From Methanocalculus sp. (GTDB taxonomy: Archaea; Halobacteriota; Methanomicrobia; Methanomicrobiales; Methanocorpusculaceae): 64,000 nt of DNA. Location: positions 1 to 64,000 of the forward strand of contig DUKV01000061.1 in NCBI GenBank assembly GCA_013329165.1. The letters run 5' to 3'. The stretch's first letter is position 1. Each line of letters opens with the position of its first letter. The notes under the pieces were generated by a model. That model was given only the letters and a program-made list of their open reading frames with translations, was not told the origin of the DNA and searched no databases. This document shows, one piece after another, positions 9,273-18,046 of the stretch. Position numbers and translations under genes: made by a program.

Positions 9273-10424
9273 ATGATAAAAATCCCCCGTCCTATCGCCG
9301 GGTATACCTTCGGCCATATTGTCATCGATCTCTATAGTCCGGTGATCCCCGCTCTGATTCCTCTCCTGATCCTCTATCCCGGGATAGGGTACTTCCTGGC
9401 GGGCCTTCTGGTCAGTGTCTTCCAGATCACCTCCTCACTCTTCCAGCCGGTCGTCGGCTGGCTCTCTGACCGGAGCGGGTGGTCGGCTCCGATCTGGCTC
9501 TGTATCCTGACGAGCGCAACCTGTATCAGTCTCTACGGGGTGGTACAGGACTACTATCTCCTCCTCATCTTCGCAGCAGCTGCCGGGATCTCCCATGCCC
9601 TCTTTCACCCCTCCGCTCTCCTCCGGGTGCATGGTGAGACAACTGACAGAAACCGGGGTTCTCTCACCTCGATCTTTGTCACCGGCGGAAACCTCGGTTT
9701 TGCGGTAGGGCCGGTCATAGTCGGCATCCTTATCGGGTTTGGAGGGATGTCTGCGCTTACCCTGATCGCAATCCCCGGTCTTCTGACGGCTGCGTTTCTC
9801 TTTTACCTGACAAGAGGAGTTGAAAAGGAGAAGAAAGCCAGGCTCGTTCAGGCAGAGCAGAAGAAGATTCCTCTTGGTCCTGTCAGCCTGATCGTCACCA
9901 TCGCTGCTCTCCGTTCATGGGTGATCATGTCCTCTGTTGCATTCTTCCCCGCATACCTGATCGCCTCATCTGGAATTTCAATCATCCTTGCAAACACGAT
10001 GCTCACCCTGATGCTCCTTGCCGGGGTTGTCGGTCAGGTATCCGGAGGTTTCCTCTCTGACCGGTATGGAAAGAAGGAGGTGACGATCATTGGCCTCTTT
10101 GCCTGTATCATCCCATATGTCCTCTTCTTTACCACAACCGGATGGGTGGCACTTCTGTTGATGCTCGCCATCGGCTACCTTGCCTGGTCGACCTTCTCGG
10201 TGACGGTAACGATGGCACAGGAGTATCTTCCCGGGCGGGTCGGGCTTGCATCGGGGCTTCTCCTTGGGTTCTCAATCGGGGCAGGAGGGCTCGGTGTGGC
10301 AATCATCGGAATAGCAGCCGATATGACAGATCTGTACACGGCACTCTTTGCCCTGATAGTTCCATTGATCCTGGCTGCCCTCCTCTCCCTGGCTCTTCCC
10401 AGGTCCCCGGTTGCTGCTGCCTGA
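9273..10424 (+). CDS. MFS transporter, fosmidomycin-resistance-like
   Basis: An integral membrane protein of 383 residues with about twelve hydrophobic segments and the loop-2/3 motif WLSDRSGW, repeated in the second half as FLSDRYGKKEV, the hallmark of the major facilitator superfamily. The sequence is closest in feel to the Fsr (fosmidomycin resistance) group. The substrate cannot be told. The ATG directly follows the TAA of the preceding methyltransferase gene with no gap. Confidence 0.82.
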   Translation: MIKIPRPIAGYTFGHIVIDLYSPVIPALIPLLILYPGIGYFLAGLLVSVFQITSSLFQPVVGWLSDRSGWSAPIWLCILTSATCISLYGVVQDYYLLLIFAAAAGISHALFHPSALLRVHGETTDRNRGSLTSIFVTGGNLGFAVGPVIVGILIGFGGMSALTLIAIPGLLTAAFLFYLTRGVEKEKKARLVQAEQKKIPLGPVSLIVTIAALRSWVIMSSVAFFPAYLIASSGISIILANTMLTLMLLAGVVGQVSGGFLSDRYGKKEVTIIGLFACIIPYVLFFTTTGWVALLLMLAIGYLAWSTFSVTVTMAQEYLPGRVGLASGLLLGFSIGAGGLGVAIIGIAADMTDLYTALFALIVPLILAALLSLALPRSPVAAA

Positions 10425-10476
10425 TCCCCTCCACAACACCTTTTAGCCCGAAGAGCAATCCAATGCTGATTGCGCT

Positions 10477-12138
10477 ATGCTTGAGGGGATGAAACGGTAT
10501 GTCCAGATCGCCGATATTCTGGTGAAGCATGGGTTTGGGATCGTCGTCGATGAGCTCTTTCCTGGTCTTCCCGGATATGGCCTGAAGCTCGGGAGGGGTG
10601 AGGTGTCGCCTTCACTCTCGGTCTATGAGCGGATCCGCCTCTCATTTGAGGAGCTTGGTCCGACATTCATAAAATTTGGCCAGATCATGAGCACCAGACG
10701 TGAACTCTTTCCACCTGATCTGATAGGTGAACTCAGTAAACTCCAGGACCAGGTACCTCCCCTTCCGTTTCCTGAGATTGAACCTCTCCTTGATAATTCT
10801 CTTCCTGGCTGGAAGGATATCTTTCTCACGCTTGCACCATACCCGGTTGCCGCCGCCTCGCTCTCACAGGTGCACCGGGGGGTGCTGGCCGACGGGACAC
10901 AGGTTGCGGTGAAGATCCAGCGTCCCGGAATCGATGAGGTGATCGAGACCGATCTCCTCATTCTCTCCTCTCTCGCTGAGAGGATCGAGGTGATATCACC
11001 GGATTACCGTATTTTTAACCCGACCGGCCTTGTCCGTGAATTTGCAGGCCAGATTCGAAAAGAGCTGGATTTCACCCGTGATGGCAAGAATGCCGAACGA
11101 ATACTGCGAAATATGGCTGAGATGGAGGGTATCCGGGTTCCCCGTATCCACTGGAATGCCAGTTCCCGCCGTGTTCTGACGATGGACTATGTCGAGGGTG
11201 TCCGGATAGATGATGTTGAGTCCATCAGGGGTATGGGGCATGATCCGGTGGTCATTGCAGAACACGGGTTTGCGGCATATATCAAACAGATCATGATTGA
11301 TGGGTTCTTCCATGGCGACCCCCACCCCGGCAACCTGCTTGTCATGCAGAATGGTGATATTGCGTTTCTTGATTTTGGGATCTGTATGGTACTTCGCCCA
11401 GAGCGGCGGGAAACATTCATCAGGCTTCTTGCCGGAATCGCAGAAACCGATGTTGAGGCATGCCTCCAGGCATTTGCCGATCTCGGTGTGAGTGTTTCAG
11501 ATGAAGATACTGAGCTTTTCCGTGATGATCTCTACATTCTGCTGCTTGATTACTCGGATTATGAGGTTCAGCAGTATGATTTCTCGAAGATGTCGATTGA
11601 GCTCTCTGAGATCCTGAGAAAATACGAGCTCCATGTCCCGGGAGAGCTTATGCGGCTTCTGAAAGTGATCGGAATGGTCACTGAGATCGCACTCACACTT
11701 GATCCGTCCTTCTGTTTTAGCGAGCGGATCCGGCCATACCTGGATGAGCTTGTGAAAGAGCAGTATTTCTCATATGATACTCTCAAAAAAGAGATCTCAA
11801 CCGGAATTGGATCCTTTCGGACACTTCTCCGGATCCCGGATCAGGTCTCCTCAGCCCTGAAGAAGGTGAGTGAGGGGAAGGTCCGGATCGATGTGGTTGC
11901 AGATGATCTCCGCCGGCTCCAGGAGACGATGGATCGCTCAACCGACCGGATCATGGTGGGGCTGATCACCTCTTCGGTTGTGATCGGATCCTCTCTCCTG
12001 CTTCTTGCCTCCGGGTCAAGCATCGTCAATGTCCAGTATATTGCCCTGTTCGGCTACGGTACCGCGGTCTTCGTTGGATTCTATGCAATTATCCATGCCT
12101 TCCGCGTATCACGGCGTGCAGAATTCAGGCGGAGATGA
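10477..12138 (+). CDS. AarF/UbiB/ABC1-family atypical kinase
   Basis: A 553-residue protein with the ABC1 kinase-like fold. KFGQIMSTRRELFPPDLI (near 66) is the KxGQ motif, AAASLSQVHRG (near 125) the alanine-rich loop replacing the P-loop, GFFHGDPHPGN (near 280) the catalytic loop and AFLDFGICM the DFG motif. Two hydrophobic segments at the C-terminus suggest membrane anchoring. In bacteria UbiB supports quinone synthesis; in methanogens the role is unclear and may concern isoprenoid lipid handling. An in-frame ATG five codons in (10492) is an alternative start. Confidence 0.92.
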   Translation: MLEGMKRYVQIADILVKHGFGIVVDELFPGLPGYGLKLGRGEVSPSLSVYERIRLSFEELGPTFIKFGQIMSTRRELFPPDLIGELSKLQDQVPPLPFPEIEPLLDNSLPGWKDIFLTLAPYPVAAASLSQVHRGVLADGTQVAVKIQRPGIDEVIETDLLILSSLAERIEVISPDYRIFNPTGLVREFAGQIRKELDFTRDGKNAERILRNMAEMEGIRVPRIHWNASSRRVLTMDYVEGVRIDDVESIRGMGHDPVVIAEHGFAAYIKQIMIDGFFHGDPHPGNLLVMQNGDIAFLDFGICMVLRPERRETFIRLLAGIAETDVEACLQAFADLGVSVSDEDTELFRDDLYILLLDYSDYEVQQYDFSKMSIELSEILRKYELHVPGELMRLLKVIGMVTEIALTLDPSFCFSERIRPYLDELVKEQYFSYDTLKKEISTGIGSFRTLLRIPDQVSSALKKVSEGKVRIDVVADDLRRLQETMDRSTDRIMVGLITSSVVIGSSLLLLASGSSIVNVQYIALFGYGTAVFVGFYAIIHAFRVSRRAEFRRR

Positions 12139-12220
12139 TCAAAGGGTTGAGGGGATTGCAGATGCCCTCCGGGCAGGCATATTCTCAGAAAAAACTCATT
12201 GTGGTGAGGGATATGAGGTA

Positions 12221-12496
12221 TCATTCCCTGAAGAAGAGATTGCAGTGGCAGTGCCCGTCCCTATCGATCTCATCTTTATGATAGATGCAGGGGCAGATGA
12301 TCTGTTTATCAACATCCGGATCCCCGCTCAAGATCCTGCACGGGCAGTACCGCTCACCATTCCTGACCATCTTGCGGGCAAGCCCCCTGATGACCGCGTC
12401 AAGCTGTTTGGGATCCGGATTCAGCACATATCCGTTCTCTTCTGCATACCGTTTTACCCAGTCCCGGATCAGCCGGGCAGCTTCAATTTCATCCAT
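12221..12496 (-). CDS. Ferredoxin-thioredoxin reductase catalytic chain
   Basis: A 91-residue protein carrying the six cysteines of the FTR catalytic subunit: CPC at 51-53, CPC at 68-70 with IYH following, and CHC at 83-85. These bind a 4Fe-4S cluster beside a redox disulfide that reduces thioredoxin with electrons from ferredoxin. No variable subunit is visible nearby, as is usual in methanogens, where the chain probably works with other partners. A good ribosome site (AGGAGATTG) overlaps the purQ stop, so it is likely the last gene of the cofG-pur operon. Confidence 0.93.
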   Translation of the reverse strand: MDEIEAARLIRDWVKRYAEENGYVLNPDPKQLDAVIRGLARKMVRNGERYCPCRILSGDPDVDKQIICPCIYHKDEIDRDGHCHCNLFFRE

Positions 12497-12508
12497 GCTT
12501 ACAATCTC

Positions 12509-13204
12509 CTAGGACTCTTCCACATAAGCAATCATCGAATCGAAGATCTTCTTCCCGTCAGCTGATCCCAGAATCTCTTCGGCTGCCCGCTCGGGATGTG
12601 GCATCATCACAAGCACATTCTCTCTCTCCGAGAGGACGCCGGTGATATTGCCGGTGGCGCCATTTGGGTTTGTAGATCTGGTGACGTTTCCGGCCTCGTC
12701 GCAGAACCGGAATGCGATCCTCTTCTCTCTTTCAAGGCGGCCCAGTTCCTCTTCGGGGATGATGTAGCGCCCTTCCTTGTGGGCAATCGGGAACCTCACA
12801 ACCTCGCCCTCGGAATAGAGCCGGGTGAAGGGGGAGGTGGTATTCTCAACCCTGAGATATGCCGGACGGCAGAGGAACTTCGGATAGGCATTGATGGTGA
12901 AGACGCCGGGGATCAGGCCGCTTTCAGCTGCGATCTGCGCTCCGTTGCAGATCCCAAGGACGAGGCATCCCTTCTCTGCCGCCCTGATGATATCGGCCAT
13001 GATCGGTGTCCGGGCAGCGATTGCACCTGCACGGAGGTAGTCGCCATAGCTGAAACCTCCGGGAAGGATGATGGCATCATATGATCTCGTCAACCCATCC
13101 TTATACCAGATCAGATCGGCATCGGCACCGCAGACTTCCTCGATCACATGCACGACATCACGGTCACAGTTGCTCCCCCCGAACTGGATGACCGCCGCCC
13201 GCAT
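12509..13204 (-). CDS. purQ: Phosphoribosylformylglycinamidine synthase subunit PurQ
   Basis: Glutaminase subunit of FGAM synthase in de novo purine synthesis; it supplies ammonia to PurL. The 231 residues are a class I amidotransferase: GGFSYGDYLRAG near 50, the nucleophile Cys in VLGICNGAQIAAE near 85, and the C-terminal His/Glu pair in MMPHPERAAEE. The start codon abuts the purS end. purL is not in this window. Confidence 0.96.
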   Translation of the reverse strand: MRAAVIQFGGSNCDRDVVHVIEEVCGADADLIWYKDGLTRSYDAIILPGGFSYGDYLRAGAIAARTPIMADIIRAAEKGCLVLGICNGAQIAAESGLIPGVFTINAYPKFLCRPAYLRVENTTSPFTRLYSEGEVVRFPIAHKEGRYIIPEEELGRLEREKRIAFRFCDEAGNVTRSTNPNGATGNITGVLSERENVLVMMPHPERAAEEILGSADGKKIFDSMIAYVEES

Positions 13205-13446
13205 CAGATGACCTCGATGGTATATGTGTGGATCACCGGGTTTGCGAGGAGACGCTCGCAGATGGATCGGGCAATCTCTTCTGCCTGTTTTTTGTCTTCT
13301 GCATCCAGCGTGAAGCGGAACTGATCTGCTGTTGCGAGGCGATCTGTTGTGTATCCAAGGTGGGCAATCGCCCGCTGTATTGCTTCTGCTTCAGGGTTCA
13401 GCATCCCCTCTTTCAAGGTGATAGTGATGATTACGTCACATTTCAT
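13204..13446 (-). CDS. purS: FGAM synthase subunit PurS
   Basis: An 80-residue PurS, the small subunit that brings PurQ and PurL together. The start MKCDVIITITLKEGMLNPEA and the segment AIQRAIAHLGY are characteristic of the family. It shares a base with the purQ start and follows purC by 3 nt, so purC-purS-purQ are one translational unit. Confidence 0.95.
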   Translation of the reverse strand: MKCDVIITITLKEGMLNPEAEAIQRAIAHLGYTTDRLATADQFRFTLDAEDKKQAEEIARSICERLLANPVIHTYTIEVI

Positions 13447-13449
13447 GAT

Positions 13450-14160
13450 TTATCTGCTCCCGGTTATTCTGGCCGATACGGCATGGTATGCCTCCATGAC
13501 ATCCCCTTTCTCAAACCTGTAGACATCCTTGTCCATGGATTTCATCGTGCCTTTCTCCCAGAGTCTCATCGAATCCATGCTGATCTCATCCCCGAGCATG
13601 ATGGCGTCGCCATATCTGCCATACTCGATCTTGAAATCAACGAGATCAAGGCCGATCCCATCAAAGAATGCCTTCATCACACGATTGACTTTCAGTGCTG
13701 ATGCCTTCACAGCGTCAATCTCCTCATGGGTGAGCAGGTCCAGTGCCACGATGATATCGTCATTTAACATCGGATCATGCCGTGTATCATCCTTATAGTC
13801 AGTGACGATGATCGGCGGGTTAAAGTACTGCCCCTCGGTGAAGGGATAGTTCCTGACGATCGATCCGGCGGCCCGGTTCCTGACGATCACCTCAAGCGGG
13901 ATCATGTTGAGTTTTCGGACCCGCATCGTTATTGGATCTTCCATCCTGATGAAATGAGTCCGGACTCCGGCTTCCTCAAGGAGCCCGAAGAGGAATGCCG
14001 AGACACCGGCGTTCGAGGCACCCTTGCCTTCCAGCTGATCCTTCTTGCCGCCGTCAAATGCCGTGATATCATCACGAAATGAGACGATCAATTCGTCTGG
14101 CTTTTCCGAGAGGAAGATGGTCTTTGCCTTTCCACTGTAGAGAATGTCGCCCCGGGTCAT
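13450..14160 (-). CDS. purC: SAICAR synthetase
   Basis: Joins aspartate to CAIR using ATP in purine synthesis. 236 residues with the family landmarks: YSGKAKTIF near 9, SFRDDITAFDG, EVIVRNRAAGS near 96, and VDFKIEYGRYGD near 180. The start overlaps the cofG stop by an ATGA, so the two are coupled. Confidence 0.96.
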   Translation of the reverse strand: MTRGDILYSGKAKTIFLSEKPDELIVSFRDDITAFDGGKKDQLEGKGASNAGVSAFLFGLLEEAGVRTHFIRMEDPITMRVRKLNMIPLEVIVRNRAAGSIVRNYPFTEGQYFNPPIIVTDYKDDTRHDPMLNDDIIVALDLLTHEEIDAVKASALKVNRVMKAFFDGIGLDLVDFKIEYGRYGDAIMLGDEISMDSMRLWEKGTMKSMDKDVYRFEKGDVMEAYHAVSARITGSR

Positions 14161-15140
14161 AGGTGATACTCCTGTACCTGTTTGTCAAGCTGCATGATAA
14201 GTGGTGCGAGTGCCGGATCGAACCACCCTCTTTCGATGTACCGGGGATAGATGCAGAGCCGCTCCCGGAGCGTATATCCGGCTGTGATCTCCCTGAGCCG
14301 CTCGATCTCCGGCCATGGATGTTCCGGGTTGATGTAATCGACGGTGACCGGGGAGACGCCGCCGAGGTCATTTACTCCGCATTTCAGGAAATACCGGGCA
14401 TCGGCAAGGTTTGGCGGTATCTGAACCGCAACCTCTTCAGGCAGGATCGCGCGCGCCATCTGAATTGTCTCTGCAAACTCCGTCGTTGTGACAGTTCCGT
14501 CTTCGCCCATCGGGGTGCCGGGTTTTGGGCAGAAGTTCTGGATGATCACTTCCTGGATATGGCCGTATTTCCGGTGAATTGCAGCTATTGTTTCAAGAGA
14601 TTCTTCGCGGTCTGCTGCTGTCTCTCCGATCCCAACCAGAAGCCCTGTTGTGAAGGGGATCTTCAGCCGTCCCGCATCCTCGATCATCCTGATTCTCACC
14701 GCAGGATCCTTGCCCGGTGATGTGGTATGCGCAGGTATCCTGGCGGTCGTCTCAAGCATCAGTCCCATGCTTGCATTCATCGTCCTGAAGCGGGCAAGCT
14801 CGTCCGCGGTCATGATGCCGGCGTTTGTGTGGGGGAGGAGGCCGAGTGCAAGTGCCTCCCTGCAGAGGTCAAAGCAGTAGTCAAGGATGTCGCCATAGCC
14901 AATCTCGTTCAGGTAGCGATCAAATCCTTCTTCCTCACCCGGCCGCTCGCCGAAGGTGAAGAGGGCCTCGGTACAGCCTGCAGCTGCGCCCAGCCGGAGT
15001 ATCTCACGGACCTCCTCCGGAGCCATAAGGCAGCCGTTTTCGACTGGCCTCCTGAAAGAACAGTACCCACAGCGGTTGTGGCAGACTGATGTCAGCGGAA
15101 GGAAGACGTTCTTTGAGTAGGTGATGGTTCTCCCCTGCAT
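14157..15140 (-). CDS. cofG: 7,8-didemethyl-8-hydroxy-5-deazariboflavin synthase subunit CofG
   Basis: Radical SAM enzyme that with CofH makes the F420 chromophore FO. The cluster motif CHNRCGYC lies near the N-terminus in the form C-x3-C-x2-C, followed by CTEALFTFGERPGE and later QNFCPKPGTPM, all typical of CofG. I chose the ATG at 15140, preceded by GAGAAAGAG, because CofG proteins begin close to the ITYSKNVFLP segment. Longer starts at 15185 (ATG) or 15200 (GTG) would run into the preceding RDD-like frame. cofH is not in this window. The linkage to purine genes makes sense loosely, since FO derives from a GTP-derived flavin precursor. Confidence 0.92.
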   Translation of the reverse strand: MQGRTITYSKNVFLPLTSVCHNRCGYCSFRRPVENGCLMAPEEVREILRLGAAAGCTEALFTFGERPGEEEGFDRYLNEIGYGDILDYCFDLCREALALGLLPHTNAGIMTADELARFRTMNASMGLMLETTARIPAHTTSPGKDPAVRIRMIEDAGRLKIPFTTGLLVGIGETAADREESLETIAAIHRKYGHIQEVIIQNFCPKPGTPMGEDGTVTTTEFAETIQMARAILPEEVAVQIPPNLADARYFLKCGVNDLGGVSPVTVDYINPEHPWPEIERLREITAGYTLRERLCIYPRYIERGWFDPALAPLIMQLDKQVQEYHL

Positions 15141-15171
15141 GCTGATTCTCTTTCTCGTAAAACTACTTGAA

Positions 15172-15445
15172 TCAGTCGTCTTCATGGATATAGGTGACAC
15201 CGTCCGGAGGCATGTAATCGCATCTGATCACGATCATATCCGAGAGGCGGTTGAAGAGCCGGAGACGGGTCTTCTCCATTGCAAACCACCCGATCAGGCA
15301 GGGCGGGTGCTGAGCCCGGAGGAATCCACCCGGTAAGGGTGGAGATGGCGGATTCTATGACTGCAACAAGGGCGTATATGGGGATGATATCGATGATCCA
15401 GGCAAAAAGCCTGCTCTCCCAGCCGGCGATGCGTATCTCGACCAT
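15172..15445 (-). pseudogene. RDD-like small membrane protein, apparently frameshifted
   Basis: The minus-strand frame from 15445 begins with GWESRLFAWIIDIIPIYALV, which has the R-x3-AWxID pattern of RDD-family membrane proteins, then one hydrophobic segment. Near 15335 the plausible continuation changes frame: after ISTLTG the alternative frame reads GFLRAQHPP and ends with FNRLSDMIVIRCDYMPPDGV and a stop at 15172. One extra G in the ACCGGG run would explain it. The unshifted frame ends in unrelated residues at 15182. It may be a decayed or misread gene of the cofG operon. Confidence 0.4.
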
Positions 15446-15527
15446 GGTACCTGATCTGTTTGTTATGGCATCACATGTTTCCCTGATGCCGGGTGGAGAG
15501 CTCTGTCTGCATCCCTGCCCGGATCAG

Positions 15528-15650
15528 GAGAACCCGCGACTGCTCATCATGGGGAGCCGGGGGCCGGGCTCACTGAAAGGGGCTGTACGTGGGAGTGTCA
15601 GCCAGAAGGTGGCACAGCACTCCGCCTGCCCTGTGATGATTGTGAAGTAG
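15528..15650 (+). pseudogene. C-terminal fragment of a universal stress protein (UspA)
   Basis: About 40 residues match only the end of the UspA fold: LLIMGSRGPGSLKGAVRGSV followed by SQKVAQHSACPVMIVK. This is the conserved G-x2-G-x9-GS ATP-binding tail and the final strand. The upstream part of this open frame is antisense to the RDD-like gene and shows no Usp similarity, so the first ~100 residues are missing. No start signal is evident. I consider it a remnant. Confidence 0.55.
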
Positions 15651-15675
15651 ATCTGCCGGAAAAGAGGTGGATTGG

Positions 15676-16032
15676 TCATCCCCGTTTTGACCGTATTCTA
15701 TTCAGAAGAACCGCAGTGAGATCTTCGATCTCTTTGAACTGCGGCTCTTCCATCCCATTTTTTACTATCCCGCATTCTGTGGCGATGATATGATGATCCG
15801 GCCGTCGCCCGGAATGCTGAATCTTCTTCAGTGCACAGCAGTCGCTGCATCCGTCAAGGATGAGGAGTTCCTCTGCATGCCGGAGTGCCTCATCGATTGC
15901 TTCTCTCTCCCGTGTTGCCGGGATACAGCAGTCGATCTCGCCTGCACATCTCCGCAGGAGGTTTATCGCACACTGGGTGGTGAGTTTCCCGGTATTTGAG
16001 ATCCCGGAGCAGGTGATGATGGTATATGTCAT
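15676..16032 (-). CDS. DGC-domain (putative zinc-binding) protein
   Basis: 118 residues beginning MTYTIITCSGISNTGKLT and carrying DGCSDCCALKK in the middle, the motif that names the DGC family (PF08859), with further cysteines in GEIDCCIPATR and ATECGIVKNG. The family is thought to bind zinc through four cysteines; its role is not known, but it recurs beside arsenate and selenium/redox genes. The ATG at 16032 has a clear ribosome site (TGGAGAGGC); the TTG 33 nt earlier is less likely. It is the last gene of the metalloid-resistance run and starts 3 nt from the arsC stop. Confidence 0.78.
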   Translation of the reverse strand: MTYTIITCSGISNTGKLTTQCAINLLRRCAGEIDCCIPATREREAIDEALRHAEELLILDGCSDCCALKKIQHSGRRPDHHIIATECGIVKNGMEEPQFKEIEDLTAVLLNRIRSKRG

Positions 16033-16034
16033 TT

Positions 16035-16442
16035 CTATGCCTCTCCAAGTGTTTGATCGATCCAATCGGTGATCGCGTCCCGGATCGCCCGTATGCCAGC
16101 GAGGCGTTCTTCCTCTGTCCCGGTGATCGCCTTTGGATCGGGGAAGGTCTGGTGAATCGTCTCCTCTGCCCAGGGGAAGACCGGGCAGGTCCCGGAGTCG
16201 CAGAGGGTGACGAGCAGATCCATCCCGATACCGTCGAACTCGTCGATCAGCTTCGGTTTTGCATCCGGGATGTCAATTCCGATCTCCTGCATCGCCCTGA
16301 TGACGAGCGGGTTCACCCGGCTCGCGGGCTCTGATCCGGCAGAGTATGCAGAGTAGCGGTCACCATACGTTGCGTTTACATACCCCTCAGCCATCTGGGA
16401 TCGGCCTGCGTTATGGGTACAGATAAAGAGTATTTTTTTCAT
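16035..16442 (-). CDS. arsC: Arsenate reductase, thioredoxin-coupled (ArsC)
   Basis: Reduces arsenate to arsenite for export. It has the low-molecular-weight phosphatase fold: the P-loop [10 protein letters not shown] contains the nucleophile Cys8 and Arg14, and [12 protein letters not shown] near residue 80 carries the two relay cysteines that distinguish thioredoxin-dependent ArsC from ordinary phosphatases. 135 residues is the usual size. Its start overlaps the acr3 stop (ATGA), pairing reductase and exporter. The thioredoxin-like protein two genes upstream is a natural electron donor candidate. Confidence 0.95.
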   Translation of the reverse strand: MKKILFICTHNAGRSQMAEGYVNATYGDRYSAYSAGSEPASRVNPLVIRAMQEIGIDIPDAKPKLIDEFDGIGMDLLVTLCDSGTCPVFPWAEETIHQTFPDPKAITGTEEERLAGIRAIRDAITDWIDQTLGEA

Positions 16443-17521
16443 TGTGCATCACTCCTGAATAGTCCCTGTGTGCGTACGCATATCTTCACCAGCATCAGCA
16501 TCAGCGGCACCTCGATCAGTACCCCGACAACGGTTGCCAGTGCCGCACCCGAGGAGAGCCCGAAGAGGATGACTGCGGTTGCAATCGCCACCTCAAAGTG
16601 GTTCGATGCCCCTATCAGGCCGGCGGGTGCTGCATCTTCGTAGGGAAGTTTCAGGGACCTGGCGAGGAAGAAGTACGTGATGACAAAGATCAGGATCGTC
16701 TGTATCATCAGCGGGATTGCGATCCAGAGGATCGTCAGCGGATTCTCTACGATCAGATCCCCTTTGAAACTGAAGAGGAGGACGAGCGTTCCGAGGAGGG
16801 CGATGATCGAGATGGGTGTTAAGTAATGGAGGAACTTCGTCTCAAACCATGTTTTTCCTTTCACCTGCAGGATCCACCGGCGGGTCAGGTATCCGGCGGC
16901 AAGGGGGAGGGCGACGTAGACGGCAACCGAGAGGAGGATCGTCTCCCAGGGAATCGGCATTGCGGCAACCCCGAGGAGGAAACCGCCGAGCGGTGCATAG
17001 AGGAAGAGCATCAGAAGCGAATTAATTGCCACCATCACGAGCGTGAGCCCCTGGTTCCCTTTTGCAAGATATCCCCACATCAGCACCATTGCCGTGCAGG
17101 GAGCAATTCCAAGGAGGATACACCCTGCGATATAGCTCTGGTAGAGATAGACTTCACTTCCATCAAGCAGGATCTCGGTTCCCGGCAGGAAGTCGACAAA
17201 GAGGTACCCGAGGAAGAAGGTGGCGATCGCAAACATCGTGAAGGGCTTGATCGCCCAGTTGACAAAAAGGGTAAGGGCGACAGGTTTTGGTGTCTTTGCC
17301 GCCTTCATGACCTCGCCAAAATCGATCTTCACCATGATCGGGTACATCATGAAGAAGAGGGCGATTGCAATCGGGATCGAGATCTGGTACACGGAGAATG
17401 AATCGAGGGTGATGGCAACCCCGGGTGCCAGTCTCCCAAGGGCAATTCCCCCTATGATGCAGAGCCCCACCCAGAGGGTGAGGTATTTTTCAAAGGTACT
17501 CAGATTTCTGGTTTCTGTCAT
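16439..17521 (-). CDS. acr3: Arsenite efflux transporter Acr3
   Basis: A 360-residue membrane protein of the bile/arsenite/riboflavin transporter superfamily with about ten hydrophobic segments. [19 protein letters not shown] is the Acr3 signature containing the conserved Cys needed for As(III) transport. It exports the arsenite made by ArsC. It lies 22 nt after the thioredoxin-like gene and overlaps arsC. Confidence 0.95.
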   Translation of the reverse strand: MTETRNLSTFEKYLTLWVGLCIIGGIALGRLAPGVAITLDSFSVYQISIPIAIALFFMMYPIMVKIDFGEVMKAAKTPKPVALTLFVNWAIKPFTMFAIATFFLGYLFVDFLPGTEILLDGSEVYLYQSYIAGCILLGIAPCTAMVLMWGYLAKGNQGLTLVMVAINSLLMLFLYAPLGGFLLGVAAMPIPWETILLSVAVYVALPLAAGYLTRRWILQVKGKTWFETKFLHYLTPISIIALLGTLVLLFSFKGDLIVENPLTILWIAIPLMIQTILIFVITYFFLARSLKLPYEDAAPAGLIGASNHFEVAIATAVILFGLSSGAALATVVGVLIEVPLMLMLVKICVRTQGLFRSDAQ

Positions 17522-17543
17522 GTTGGTTCAACCTGATCTGATT

Positions 17544-17783
17544 CTATCTCTCTGCCCCGAGGAGTTCTTTTAATTCAGCCACATCTGCAACCCTGCCCGA
17601 GACCTTCAGTTCGCCATCGACCATAAGTGCGGGTGTCAGCATCACATCCCGTTCCATGATCGCGGTGATATCCTCCACCTTCACAATATCGGCCGAGATT
17701 CCGAGTTCGGCGACTGCTTTTTCAACATTCTTTGCAAGGCGTCTGCATTTCATGCATCCGGTTCCAAGGACTTCTATCTTCAT
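17544..17783 (-). CDS. Thioredoxin-like redox-active disulfide protein
   Basis: 79 residues starting MKIEVLGTGCMKCRRLAKNV; the C-x2-C (Cys10, Cys13) and MLTPALMVDGELKVSG fit the small thioredoxin/glutaredoxin-like proteins (redox-active disulfide protein 2 group) common in methanogens. It could reduce ArsC or a permease cysteine. It overlaps the preceding 86-residue gene by 4 nt. Confidence 0.88.
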   Translation of the reverse strand: MKIEVLGTGCMKCRRLAKNVEKAVAELGISADIVKVEDITAIMERDVMLTPALMVDGELKVSGRVADVAELKELLGAER

Positions 17784-18040
17784 CGCTTCACCTCATGTGT
17801 GTATTCTCTCAACAGTGCAGAGCGGTACTGCTGCTCTGCGGCCTTTGGGATATAATTGTATATTCTCATTCTTTTCATCAGTTCGTCTGCGATCTCTTCA
17901 TCTTTGAGAAGGTTCATCCGAGCCACCTCATGCATTGCATCATCAAGCATCGCAAGGCCGATGGTGATGCCGCCAACATCGATCTGCCTGATCCGGCGCA
18001 TCGCCTCAGCCGCACAGCATGGCTTTTTCATCTCTGCCAT
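17780..18040 (-). CDS. Unknown small protein in metalloid island (86 aa)
   Basis: I do not recognise this protein. It begins MAEMKKPCCAAEAMRRIRQI with a vicinal Cys8-Cys9 pair and continues with VGGITIGLAMLDDAMHEV, predicted mostly helical and soluble. The C-terminal half is basic. It is tightly packed: 6 nt after a permease and overlapping the thioredoxin-like gene in an ATGA, so it is surely translated with them. A paired-cysteine metal sensor or chaperone would fit, but that is inference. Confidence 0.75.
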   Translation of the reverse strand: MAEMKKPCCAAEAMRRIRQIDVGGITIGLAMLDDAMHEVARMNLLKDEEIADELMKRMRIYNYIPKAAEQQYRSALLREYTHEVKR

Positions 18041-18046
18041 CTCTCT

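Noticed and set aside
15279-15650. 123-codon frame as a complete universal stress protein
   Set aside because: Only the last ~40 residues look like UspA; the rest is antisense to an RDD-like frame, so it was called a remnant.
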